NCBI GenBank assembly: GCA_029204225.1
Contig: CM055092.1
Coordinates: 28,570,359 to 28,634,358 of the forward strand
DNA from: Diphasiastrum complanatum
Lineage: Eukaryota; Streptophyta; Lycopodiopsida; Lycopodiales; Lycopodiaceae
DNA length: 64,000 bases
Direction of reading: 5' to 3'
In this document: positions 13,001 to 24,412 of the stretch, one piece after another
Layout: each line of letters begins with the position of its first letter
How positions within the stretch are numbered: position 1 is the first letter of the stretch
Translations under genes and position numbers: made by a program
Notes under the pieces: generated by a model
Told to the model about the DNA's origin: nothing
Databases searched by the model: none
The model's input: only the letters and a program-made list of their open reading frames with translations

Positions 13001-16000
13001 AGGAAGAAAGTCATACATGGGGCACATCCACAAAGTATTTAATATGGTCGAATGCCAATGCCAGAGGCTGAAATGGTAAAATCATTCCTCTTTTAGGAGC
13101 TTCATATGTGGTGTCAGCAGCAGCATCCATTCCCCCTTCAGAGTTGGCCTGAGATGCACTGCTTGATCTGCGTACTTGAAGCTCAGCTTCTTCAACTGCA
13201 CTGCTTGATTTGCGTACTTGAAGCTCAGCTTCTTCAACTGGTAACAATTATGGCGATGAGAACCATTAAAAACTGATTGGACATCTTGAAATAACAAGAC
13301 GGATACCAAGAGTGTCTCTAAAAGCTACCCAATTCACATAAAAAAAAAAGCATCCAGTAACATACCTTCAAATGAAACTCTTGCCGAGGATCGTCTTTCT
13401 GCCTTCAAATTACTATCTCGGGTGACCAAAGTGATTACACTAGAATTTGAATAATTTATCTCAATCATCTCCTCAGATGATATGACATTCTCAGGTACGA
13501 TGCCCTGAGGCTTTGCCATTGCTGAATTCATTCCAATTCAAACCAAGAGAAAGCTAAAATCAACTTCTGCATCTGTCACAAATCTTGACATTGCTAAAAA
13601 GACTAAAATAGGCAATCATTTCCTAATTAGACAAAAACAATACGAGTCTCACGGTTTAAGTATGCCAAGGCCAAGGTAAATGCGCCGTTGAAAAGAATTG
13701 TATAACCGAGAAGGGCTCCGACACCGATCCATAACCAATACCAATGAGGAAAAAAACCTCTAGATATCAAGATTTGTTCACCAACAGTTGAAGAATTGTC
13801 AAATGGCTGCAACAAGAAAAAGTAAGATGCGTTGAGATAGCACAATGCAAAGGTAAGCCTTAAGTCAGAACATGCATGAAAAATGTCAGCGAGCCTTCAA
13901 AATTATGACACAGCCTGTGAGTGGGTTGGCTAACCATAGTTTACCTGACGCCACCTCTTTCCCAAAAATTCATTAACAGCAAGTGCATTTTGCCCATACA
14001 TTAAGGGAGAAATCCAATAGCCCCATATCCACCATGGATGAATGTTATCTATAAAAGCATCCAGTAAGAATGCTTACACAGGATGATGGATATTCATTCA
14101 CATAAAAACTTCATCAAAATCAGATCAAACCATTATGCCTCAAAATATACCTCTGGATACAACGAATCCACCAAGAATAAAAAGAATCAGCAGTGCAAAT
14201 GAGCCAAAGGTGTTTGCGACAATCGTGGTACGACCCAAAGATGCAACGAAGCGAAAAAGTCCCAATGACATTTGATGTACTAGGAATAGCAGCAAAAATT
14301 GATTGAAAAACCTGAAAAATAGAAATTTAAAGTATTGAGCCAAAAAAGTTTCTAAATATCAAATTAGCTATGGACCTTTGGTAGAGCATTTGTGCTAGTA
14401 CATGAAAAAAGCCACAAACACTTTCTAACCTTCCAGCATAAGGTTCAAAGCCAATAACCCAGTACGTCAAAAAGACCCAGATGCCTGCCTCAACTATCGA
14501 AATTGGTATTCTCATAAGCCAATTTGGTAAGGCAAATGCCCATGCAGGGTAGAACAGCAAGTCTCTTTGTTTATAGAATATAGGAAGTCTGAAAACTGTC
14601 ATTGAAAGTTCAGCAAATCCGTTAAACGTGGTATTGCTGAGGCCAAAAAATAATGCTCCAAGGAATTTGTTTCCATCCTGCACAGTCCTATGCTTCATTT
14701 CTGTTCGTAAAAATATAGTCATTGTGATTATTGCTATGATCCCCATCTGTAGAAAGCAATAAGCTGCATTAAAATCTAGATGATTCCTAATTATAGCAGC
14801 CTAACAAACACATTTTCTGAATATACGATTTACGCATCAGAAATCAATATCCATGAGCCTATTGACACCTGCACAATTTTGAATATGTATATGAATGAGT
14901 TTCGCTTCATCAAAAGCCATTCTCTTGAAAAACAAGCTCGAAACAACTCCCAGTCATTAATGGTATATTTCTCAGTGACCAATGCAGAAGGATGACTCTT
15001 CGATCTGTCAAAAGGTTTTGACAACTCTTGTGCAAGGTTTTGGCCAACATGAAACTTTGCAAAGCTTTCTGCGAATTTCTTGACTGAAACATACTGATAA
15101 GGTCGATTTCTGTCTGCCCAATATTGTTCCTGGTCTTTCCTCGAAGTAACCTTGTTCCAAAGAATAAAGAATCCAAATTGGTCACTTTCTAAAAGTCACA
15201 TATCTTGATATGAGTAATAACAGATTGATCAAGTTCTATAAGATTTAGTACTCAATTGTGATTCTTCGAAGCATAGCAAGATCACAAAAATCATCTTACC
15301 TCTTGTAGAAAATCTGCAACACCTTTTCTTTCTGGACATTTAAAACCCATGGTCTCAAAGAAGTCTAAAACAAGGCCACGTGGTCCTTGATAGACTATCT
15401 GACCTTCTGACAGAAGTATGACATCATCAAAAAGTTCAAAAGTCTCTGGTGCAGGCTGGAGGAGTGAAACCACCATGGTCCCGTCCATGACATGAACAGA
15501 CTGTCTCAAACATTTGACAATCTCGAAAGTTGTTGAACTATCCAACCCAGTGGAAATTTCATCCATAAAAAAGGCTTTTGCTGGTCCCACTAATATTTCT
15601 CCTGAGTGAATATGAACATTAACGTGTTACTCAGAAGGTTTTTAGAACTTTGCAAACATCAAACAAGAAATTACCAGACTTTTATATGAACAGCTAGATC
15701 TCTCACCAGTTGTGAGTCGTTTTTTCTGACCTCCAGAAATTCCTCTTAGCATATAACTTCCTACTAAAGTATCAGCACAAATGTCAAGGCCTAGGATCTG
15801 CATTCCAGGAAACATAAATAACTAGAAGTGAGATAACATATAATTCTGCATGATCTTCATGGTAACTGGTTTATGTTGCCAACAAACCAAGATCCATCAC
15901 TGTAGTACTGAAACCTCACCACATGGGACACAAACCTTTAAGATATAATCTGTCACAATGCTACTTTCTTGGCCCTCCACCACACTTGCCTAATCAATAT

Positions 16001-17484
16001 AACAGTAGACCAGTATCAAGATATGAAGCATAATGAAGATAGAGAAAGCAATAAGCTGGACTTCAAAGGATGGATATTTGAAATTAAACACATTTCTGAA
16101 CGAAATTGCAATAACTGAAAAATGTCGTCTTGAACATTTTTGATGGTGTGATATTCTAACTGTAGACATAACTCACCTTCAAAAAAGCATCAAGGTCAAG
16201 GTCAGGCTTGATACCAGCTAACTTTTCCCTCCTGGAAAGTTCTGAAAGTATGTCTGGAGATAAGGTGTTATTGAAAAGTTAAAATCCCTGATTATGAACA
16301 TACTTCTAACTCAGCTCAAAATACTGCGGCTTCTTCAAATGAAATAGCATTAAATCAGAACTGCCTTAAACTTTGTAAAAAGCAAGACTTACCATATCTA
16401 GTGCCAGCCCCTTGACAACGACTAGAAAAATCAAGAGTTTCCCTGACTGTCATTTCTCCAATATGTAAATCTGTTTGGCTAATGTATGCAGATGTTCTTT
16501 GTGGTACGAATTCTTGAAGCTCGTGTCCATTATATGTCACTCGTCCAGACGTCTAGAAGGGAACCACTATGAAGTTACAAACTCAGAGAACATAAAGCTG
16601 TCACAAGAACAAGAGTAAAGTGCTGGTAAGCGTTGCGAAGTCTTTACCCTTAAGTTATAGTCAAGTTTTCCAGCAAGAGCTAAGAGCAAAGTAGTTTTCC
16701 CAGAGCTAGGTGGTCCAAGAAGTAATGTCATCCTGTGAAAATCATGAAACCAAGAATATGAGCTTTGAGATTCTAGCTGAAAAAACGGCCGCTTGCTCTA
16801 ATTCACAGTGTTGCATATGTATCTGATTCTAGAAATTCAGCCCATTGATATCTGATGATTTGCTGGTTTTTGAAAGTTAAGCTGACAAAATGCTGATGCA
16901 TCGCAAATTGAACACCTCACAAATTAATCTGCCAATGATTTTAATCACATCAAAAGTAGTGGAGCAAAATTTGATCTACAGTGTATGCTTCACCTGGAGG
17001 GCTTTATGATGCCGCTTACATCTCTCAGGATGTTAAGAACCCTTTTCCTGGATGGGAACACGTGAAGAGCACCCAGTAGGTCCTGCCAAGATGCACCTCA
17101 ATCTCGGGTTAGGTTCCGACATCCAATTCTGAGAGCAGATAGCCACTTGAAGATGTTAAGCAACCAAAATAATCAGCTGGGTAGTATTAAGTAGCTTCCT
17201 CTACTTTTTCTAATGTCCTTACAGTTATATACCTCCATAATATTGATGGCAAAGTTGGTGAGCGTCGGAAGTGCTCTGCTTCCCACATAAATGTCTGCCT
17301 CCACATTCAAATGCTCAAATCTCACTTCGATTTTGGGCAATTCTATCCCCACTCTGATCACAAAGGTAGCTTAGCTTACTTAGTTTAAGAGAATTGATGT
17401 GCCTTTGCTCACTTTAGGCTCACTCTTCCACTGAACTAGAGTTCGCACAATACTTCCAAAACCTGCCTGATTCTGTCATGTCTT

Positions 17485-17568
<84 letters not shown>

Positions 17569-18091
17569 ACTGGTCAATTCTGTCGCGGAGTTTGACGAGA
17601 AACCGTTCATGGTCTTCCTCTGTAACCTTCAATATTTTTCCAAGAATGTGCTGCCGTTCCTTATGTCTGAGTTTACTCACATCAACCTCCTCGTTGATGA
17701 GTCTCCCATTATCAGTCATACGCTTGAGAATGGTAGTTCTTAGGCGAGTGTAGGTCGGCATCTTCTCCAGTGCCGCCCATTTTAAGGCCTCCTCCTCATC
17801 TTCTTCTCGATGTTCAGTGGAGGGATTGTTCAGTGGAGTGGGTACGCGGTCACCCAATGAGATTGGAGAATTTCTGCCATCGACCTCCATGTCGATGAAC
17901 CTCCCATTATCAGCTACACTTTCGACAATGGTAGTTCGTAGCTGCCGATTGTAGGTAGGCATTTTCTCTAGTGCCGCCCATTTTAAGGCCTCCTCATAAT
18001 CTTCCTCTCCGTGTCCAGTGGAAGCCCGAGCGAACACATTCTCACCCAATGAGCTTAGAGAACTTCTGCCACTCCATATCTCTGCTGCCAT
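10074..18091 (-). CDS. Full-size ABCG transporter, PDR type (24 exons)
   Basis: A pleiotropic drug resistance ABC transporter, expected in the plasma membrane, exporting lipids, hormones or toxins; the substrate cannot be read here. The exons, all in frame, are 18091-17571, 17353-17233, 17082-16994, 16732-16648, 16552-16393, 16253-16177, 15989-15936, 15797-15707, 15601-15300, 15150-14869, 14746-14430, 14311-14151, 14048-13945, 13806-13653, 13521-13366, 13237-13017, 12797-12465, 12325-12035, 11882-11799, 11676-11543, 11397-11170, 11043-10872, 10767-10513 and 10346-10074. The result is 1,554 residues in the order NBD1-TMD1-NBD2-TMD2. NBD1 has Walker [10 protein letters not shown] (250-258), signature SGGQKKR (390-396) and Walker B FFMDE. 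NBD2 has GVSGAGKTT (997-1005), [10 protein letters not shown] (1104-1113) and [15 protein letters not shown]-specific segments include [12 protein letters not shown] and [15 protein letters not shown]. It is longer than the usual ~1,420-1,500 residues because of two internal duplications. Intron 22 appears to use a GC donor. I see no disabling change. Confidence 0.95.
13154..13237 (-). repeat. In-frame 42-bp duplication in the PDR linker (exon 16)
   Basis: Fourteen residues ([14 protein letters not shown]) are immediately repeated with one substitution (K to R). They lie in the linker between TMD1 and NBD2, at about residues 892-919. The near-identity at DNA level suggests a recent duplication. 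The linker of ABC transporters is commonly a regulatory, phosphorylated segment, and each copy adds a run of three serines. Confidence 0.92.
17489..17565. repeat. (GA/TC)n microsatellite inside PDR intron 1
   Basis: About 38 uninterrupted GA units on the plus strand, read as (TC)n in the transcript. The tract begins only four bases after the GT of the intron-1 splice donor (17570-17569). Confidence 0.97.
17681..18052 (-). repeat. Tandem duplication of the PDR N-terminal signature (exon 1)
   Basis: [15 protein letters not shown] appears twice, at residues 33-47 and 100-114, with a 201-bp (67-codon) offset. The duplicated unit runs from a S-x-x-SLG stretch through LRTTI and DNGR to EVD (about residues 14-71 and 77-137). 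PDR proteins normally have this signature once. The copies differ by an inserted Q in the first (NRQLRTT against TRLRTT) and by scattered changes, so the duplication is not brand new. Confidence 0.93.
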
Positions 18092-18812
18092 TTCAAGTCT
18101 CGTATTTCGCTGCTGGTGTCTTTGACAGATAGAAGCTGAACTGCTTTCTTTCCTAAGGATGGACTAAAACATTTCTAGCTTTTCATCTGAGTAAGATGTT
18201 AGAAATCAAGCAAATACTATTAGACAATGAGATCTACTACCTGAGTCGAGCTCAGCTAAGACTCAAACAAGCTCGATTGCAACTTCATCAGATGTTGGTC
18301 TCTTCGAAGAAACGCTCGAGCAAAATTCTGAGCTGCAATCAGGTATCTATGATCAAAACTTCGCTTTCTTGGATACCCAGCTCGCATTCTTTGATGATCA
18401 GCTGCTGCTGGCTATAGATATATTGTATGAGAGAGCGAGAAGAGGAAAGCCGAGGAAGCAGTTGATGCTGCTGCTGCTGCGACATCTGAAATGGCTGGAG
18501 CAAAGAGATTATTGCCCACGTTTTATTCCACGTGGACCACAGAAAATTGCTGTTATAGATAGTAATAATGCGCAGCTCATGCACGAATGAATGAATGGCC
18601 TGCATGAGATGCACATTGTTCAATGTGCGAAATTTTAAAGTCGGCTTATGCACGAATGATGCACATTCTTTAAGGTACACAATTCAAGTATGAGATGGAC
18701 CCCTAGGCATCCATAATAGAGGAGAAGACTGGCAGATGGCTCTAGATTCTAGTAGAGATAACCTATCTACCAATAGAGTTTATTGTGGCGAAACAATTTT
18801 GGCTGCCCATAT
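18092..18812 (-). other. 5' flank and possible promoter of the PDR gene
   Basis: The region is non-coding. A TATA-like CAATATATCTATAG on the minus strand near 18414-18427 lies about 330 bp upstream of the ATG and is followed by a CAG-rich stretch. A CAG/CTG triplet run is at 18465-18481. The 113-codon minus ORF at 18339-18680 shows no domain and may be leader sequence. The transcription start is not determined. Confidence 0.35.
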
Positions 18813-19075
18813 CTTTTTGTTATTGACACTTGAGATGCCCATCTCACCTAGTGTAGTAGTACAGTCCTTGAAGTTGGTGTAGTTGTTGCCATCACTTGTC
18901 TTCATCTCATAGAAATTAAAAAAAAAAAAACAACCATCATAATAATAAGTTCAATCAATTAGTGTTATACCTTTTTGTTACCGACACATGTGATCGGTAT
19001 CTCACCTAGTGTAGTACTAAAGTACTTGAAGTTGATGTAGTTGTTGCCATCACTAAAATTTATTTGATAGCTATT
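18813..19075. repeat. Direct repeat, two copies, 158-bp period
   Basis: CTTTTTGTTA, CTCACCTAGTGTAGTA and TGTAGTTGTTGCCATCACT recur in the same order at 18813-18915 and 18971-19075. The segments are non-coding. Confidence 0.88.
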
Positions 19076-19088
19076 TCAAAGCAAACAT

Positions 19089-19253
19089 AAAATGAAATAT
19101 GTTCAATCAAGCATATTTACATAGGGAACTCGGAAGTGTCAAAAACCTGATTGTGTAGATGATTGATTTTTACACCTAAGTTTTTCATGACACTTCTAGT
19201 TTTACACTTTTGTTTTCCTATGTATCTCTGCTTGATTGAACGTATTTCATTTT
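19089..19253. repeat. Foldback element (long hairpin)
   Basis: The left arm AAATGAAATATGTTCAATCA pairs with the right arm, whose reverse complement reads AAATGAAATACGTTCAATCA. Complementarity continues inward through GGAAGTGTC and its partner GACACTTC, giving arms of about 60 bp around a short loop. It resembles a MITE or small-RNA-forming foldback. No clear target duplication is visible. Confidence 0.8.
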
Positions 19254-21829
19254 AATCATTTGTGTACACCAAAACATGAGATATAATATAGAAATTGGTT
19301 GTTTCTTAATGCAAGACATTTGTGCAATGGTTAGAGTGACCATGGTTGGTTTTGACAGCATAAATTTTGGAGAAGGCATCTTTGTTAGAAATATTGGACT
19401 TTTGGGATTCTTCCTAGGATAAAGGATTATACCAGATGAGTCTCTTAGGTTTTTGAATTGGGTATGAGGATAATGATCTAGTTTCATGTAGAAGTTGGTG
19501 TTATTGGCTAAATCATCTCATATTTTCCAAAATACAATCTACTCAAGATGTTCAATAATGAAGATGACTATAGTGATAATGCATAAACATCCTTAAAGGG
19601 TTTCAAATGGATGATTACAAGTATGTTTCTAGATCTATGGAATCTAATGTATAGCTAACTATAAGAGGTAATCAAACACATTAATTTCTATAGGAAACTA
19701 GTAGAATCTCTTATTTGTGTTAAAAAAATTTCAACAAGAAGTATAATCACCAAGCTTGATTCCACTTGAAAATTTCAAAATGCAATGATCCACAATATCA
19801 CACTATAGCTTCATTACAACACCAAGATCTTTAAGGTTCTATTCAAGCATTCCACAAGAGCTCTACATATGACCAACAAGATGCCAATAGTATTTATTCA
19901 TGTGCCCACACACAATACATAAGAAAGATCACAATACTAGCTCATGAAGTAATAGTCGCCTCCTCTCCTACTATCTCTCCACAATACTAGCACCCTGCAT
20001 GTGTAAGTCCAACCCGATGATCACATAGTTATTGGATTAATTATAGTTTAAGAAGAGAACTTTAGGCCAAATTGTGAGAATGAAATGTCACAGGACCTGC
20101 ATAGTTGTCAGTTCCTTCCAACTTGCTCGACTCATTGAGGATGCTCTCGCTTAGAGTTGCCATTACTACACTTAGATGAGTTTGGATTGCAAAAATGACT
20201 GTAAAAATAGAAAATTTGCTGCAAACTTGACAAATGACATCTCAGACCATCTTTCAATCCGAGCTATGGATAGAAAGTTATGCCAACTTGAAGTAAAAAA
20301 TTGCCCTTAAGCCTGAAAAATGACAATTATTACTAAACTGCCATTTTTGGAAATTTTCTTCGTCACGCACAAATCTCCAATTTCAAAGATTTTTATATCA
20401 GCTTGTTGCCCTTTGTACCAGCATAGCTCTTGTCTGATCAAATCTCAAAAAATATCTCCCCAACTAGGTCAAAATATCTATATGTTTTCTGCTTTCCTGC
20501 AACACAACCAGTAGACAGGGCCTTAGAAAGAATGGACCAGTCCCAATAACTAGAGACACCTATGGGACCCTTCAAATGAAATGAAATTTGACGTCTATTT
20601 TCTTAAGTTGATTTGAGCCGTTGATATCCATCAATTGGACGGTCCAGATTCAAGGACACATGCACCTATGACATGTGGCAGGTTGCTATTGGCACGCGTT
20701 CCCTGCTTGACGACTTGAAAACACCTCGATACACAAAGTTTTAGAAGGGTTCACGCGCGAATGGAGGCTTTTTGGAAGGCATTTCGCGAGGCTGTGAAGG
20801 CATTTCGGCCCTTTTTGTTGACCTTTTAGGGCGTTTCGAAGCTGGAAGCTTTTACAACAAGGAAGATCTGCCCACCAAGCCTTTGAGTTGATGTCCACCA
20901 ATGCCTCCAAAAGCCCTCCAATGTGCATCTCCTAAGATCCTTCCAAAAGTAGACAATCAAATGGCCTCAAGAAGAATTCACCACCCAACCATAGCTAGAT
21001 TTATGCGCAAGCAAGACTATCTAGTACCCCCTTGCTAAACCACAATCACTACCATCACAATCACAAGCATGCTCAAGATCCTACCCCCATCTACGTCCCA
21101 TACCAAAGATGGTGATCCTCTCAAAAACAAGCAAGCCAAATCTATGCTCTCTACACACTAGCCTTCCACTAAAGAATAGAAACAAGCAACAACCAAAAAA
21201 ATATCCCCTCATTTGGGTGCCCTCTCCCTCTCTTATACATGGCCAATGACTCACTCCAAAGCACTATGGAATGTCCACACAAGTCATTGAGTTAAGGGGA
21301 AGCAAAGGAAAGGCCAAGAGGCTCACAAGTTAGTGGAATGTCAAAAGACACCTTCCATAACTTATGGTTCTTGGTTATAACTGCTTGGGTTCTTTAGGAG
21401 CATCACATTAGAGGAGTTCTCAATATCAAAAAGACCCTTTGTAAAGATACTTTTATTTATTTTTCTTTAGTTTCGACCGTCACCAGGCCCAATCAAAAGC
21501 ACAGATTTAAAATCTTCGTAACGTAGTTCAAATTAACTAAAAAGTAAAAATGCAATATAGAAAACTTTGAAATTTGTGTCCGGACAGCATGGACGTATCC
21601 CATTGGTTTCTTCTTCCTGCCCGACACGTGCTAATCTGCCCGATGTCAATATTTCAAGTTAAATTTACTTTACTATGTTGGTTAGTATAATGAAATTTTC
21701 TAACTATACTAGTTATAGTTATAGAAATATAGTATGTACAGTTACATAAAATATGGTATACGCAATAACTGTGACTATGTTGGCATTCACATTAGATTAA
21801 ATGTGATACAAAAAATTAAAATTAAGTGA
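19254..21829. other. Intergenic DNA without a recognisable gene
   Basis: Both strands carry only short ORFs without known motifs. The only recognisable item is a piece matching the gypsy LTR found at 48960-49697 (see 19990-20075). The rest looks like decayed repeat sequence. Confidence 0.45.
19990..20075 (+). repeat. Fragment matching the gypsy LTR at 48960-49697
   Basis: GCACCCTG followed by GTGTAAGTCCAACCCGATG, ATCACATAGTTATT and GAACTTTAGGCC occur in order here. The same series occurs on the minus strand at about 49555-49640. The two segments are about 30 kb apart and opposite in orientation, so this is a relic of another copy of the same LTR family. Confidence 0.8.
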
Positions 21830-21861
21830 CATATCAGAGAGATTTTTGGCGCCCAAGCTTT

Positions 21862-23117
21862 GAAAATAGCAATGGCAAGGAGACCCAGATCTACAATCGA
21901 TTCTGTGATTCTTTACAATGAGAAAGATGAAGCTGATAACTGGAAGCCAACAAAATATACAAAGAACTCATGGGTATTGCTGCATCCATCATCAAAGGGC
22001 AATTTTTGACAAAAGAAAAGAGCAAAAATGACTTACAAATCTTATTGGAAAGCAAAAATTTTGGAGTTTAAGACTACTCCGAGAGGTCAATCGATATCAG
22101 AAGTCTTAGTGCAACATGTATATATGCATTCAGAAATCAAAGTACATGATATCAATCCTCATGATCATCAAAAATGTAACTGTAAATATATCAAAACATA
22201 TGCACTCTACAGCAATCATAGGTGATTTCCTTAATTGATGCTCTTTAGATTATGATTTAAATGCTTCAACATTGTTTTTTTCTTTCAGATTTATATCCAT
22301 CATGCATAAGTGAATGGGAGCCCGCACAATCACTTGTAGGAATATTAGACGTGATTCACTCTGATGTTGGAAAGCTACAATACAAAGGAAGAAGTTCAAA
22401 GGAACTTGCAGATTGTGGTATCTATTTTTATGAATCTTTATATACGCCACAAACAGATGGAGATTTTGGCAAGCTCGAAGTAATTCCATTGCCTAGTTTT
22501 CAAAGTGATGAGTGGCCTACTCCTGACATCATTGTTTCTGAATCCTTGAGATGCAAGCTACTCATTGATATTAAAAATGCTATGAAGATAAGCACAGGCT
22601 CGAAAATTGTTCACCTAAGTTGGTTTATCTCATTGCATACATTTGTTGATTTTTTCTCGAGAGCTAGTGTTCGTAGGACACCAACTTTATTTGTTTGCAA
22701 GGATTTATCAGATGAGACTTTGTCAGATCTCATGGATCAAGTTTGGGATAGTAAAACAAATAATGACATAGAATGCAGGATTAAAAAGTCCTCAATGATC
22801 TTTCGTTATCATATCGAAAAGCAAATGCTCAGTCTCGCATTTAGCTACCAGAGATACAAGAAATTGAAGGTACATGGCTACCACTGGATCAAGACTTTGA
22901 ACTAAATGGTCACACAAACCGAATGGAGATAAGCATTATCTACAATGAGGAATATTTGACTATGGTTGAGGTGGAAGAGCACTGGAAGCCTGATTTTATC
23001 ATAACAGAGCTCATGCTATTACAAACCAATCTACCAACATATTTCAGATTTTTTATCATCAACGAAAGACTCGTAAATACTTTATGTTTATTGCCATTTC
23101 AAAATAGAACAAAATAA
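21862..23117 (+). pseudogene. Unrecognised plus-strand protein remnant, possibly BAH-like
   Basis: Several plus-strand frames in sequence look coding: MARRPRSTIDSVILYNEKDE at 21871, a frame at 22028-22225 (SYWKAKILEFKTTPRGQ, HKKCN-like cysteine region), then a 214-codon ORF at 22261-22905 and a short one at 22923-23117. Frame changes and stops separate them, and some may be introns. The layout of a WKAKILE-type strand followed by a segment ending ILDVIHSD is loosely like a BAH domain. This is only a resemblance by eye. The locus neighbours the histone/Ulp1 gene and may belong to the same element. Function unknown. Confidence 0.35.
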
Positions 23118-23441
23118 TAAAAAATGTCATCATTTACAATTGCACATTCACTAATATTTGCCATGTCACAGATGCGAAAAAGACAGGAGCAGATAACGTG
23201 CTGCAAAGATCTACCTACAACAATCACCATTGTGGGAGAACAATAGTTTCAATTAAACTTTAGTAAAAATCTATGTATACACCCTTTCATTCAATAAATG
23301 AAAGCCCAAGTTGGGCATCTGTACATGTATTTTGTGCTCCCAAATTCATAAACTGGAGCAGCATTTGATATATCAATGTATATTTTTCTATGAAGTCTAT
23401 ACATGTATTTTTGTTCTATGCTATCTATATTTTTTCTGATC

Positions 23442-24400
23442 TTAATTTAGTACAACTACATCATCCTTTGCACCATCATCAATAACGGGAGGCTGAAGTC
23501 TTGCCCTAGCCAGTATACTCAGGATAATTTCTTGCCTAAATTTGTACACCTGGCTTGATGTGTACTCAAGAAGTGTAAACTGCAAAATAGAACATTCATG
23601 TATTAGTAATGGCCAATAACATCACCAAAATAGAAAACTAATCATGATTCCAAAATAAGAATAAACAAAATTTATTACCTTAGAAATATCAACATCTTGT
23701 TGTTGGAACCACTCAAAAAACAACTTGGCATTGTACAATGTGTACCACCCACAGCTGAATGAATCATTTTGCTGGGGTGACTGAAAAATAATTCAGCACA
23801 CAAGAAATCAATTATGAAACAGAATGAATTAGATTGAAAATATTTCATTAGAATACTGATTCCAAAATGCTATTAAGAAAGACAGAGTTTACCTCCAAGC
23901 TGATGATCTGCCAGTCCATAGAATGGAGAACGTCTGTAGGAATATATTTACTTAGATATGGAATGTATATATCTACATCCTTATGCGTATTTCTCGCCGA
24001 ATTCATCTTGACACGAAAACATTTAATAATATTATTTACAAATCTCTTAATAGAGATCAGGTTTAAATTCCAATGGTCGCTGCAAAATAAGATTGAAAAT
24101 ATTTTAGCGGCAATTTTGAGAACTATTTAAATTGAAAATGTCAATGTTAATGCATAAAACAGGAAGAAGCACTTAATATATCGTACTTGGTATGATAAGG
24201 AATGACCAGATACTTTGTTGCTGGTGTGAATCCACTTGTCAGACACTGTGACAATGTGTCCTTATTCTCCTTGAAGGCCTGGAGCAGAAAGTTACTCAGC
24301 ACCAGCAACTCGTTTGATGAATCTCTTGCAATGTCAAATTGCAAGAGTGTCAGCCCGGACTCTATCACAGGATCACTGATAGAAGCTCGTCTGTCTTTGA
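23442..24400 (-). CDS. Ulp1/SENP-like cysteine protease (C48), spliced
   Basis: A deSUMOylase-type protease domain. Exons that join in frame are about 24400-24187, 24079-23893, 23780-23679 and 23579-23442 (stop). All three introns have GT-AG ends. The catalytic His lies in YHTNDHWNL, created across the first junction. The Gln-x5-Cys box of the family is visible as PQQNDSFSCGW, giving the oxyanion Gln and nucleophile Cys; the Asp probably lies between them. It ends with a short acidic tail (DDGAKDDVVVLN). The start is not fixed. The frame differs from the histone-like ORF directly upstream on the same strand, so it is either a fused gene through an unplaced intron or a separate gene. Ulp1 domains are common passengers in plant DNA transposons. 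Confidence 0.82.
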
Positions 24401-24412
24401 GATCCAGGCAAT

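Noticed and set aside
17478-17753. Plus-strand RERE ORF over the PDR first exon
   Set aside because: Antisense shadow of exon 1 and the intronic GA repeat.
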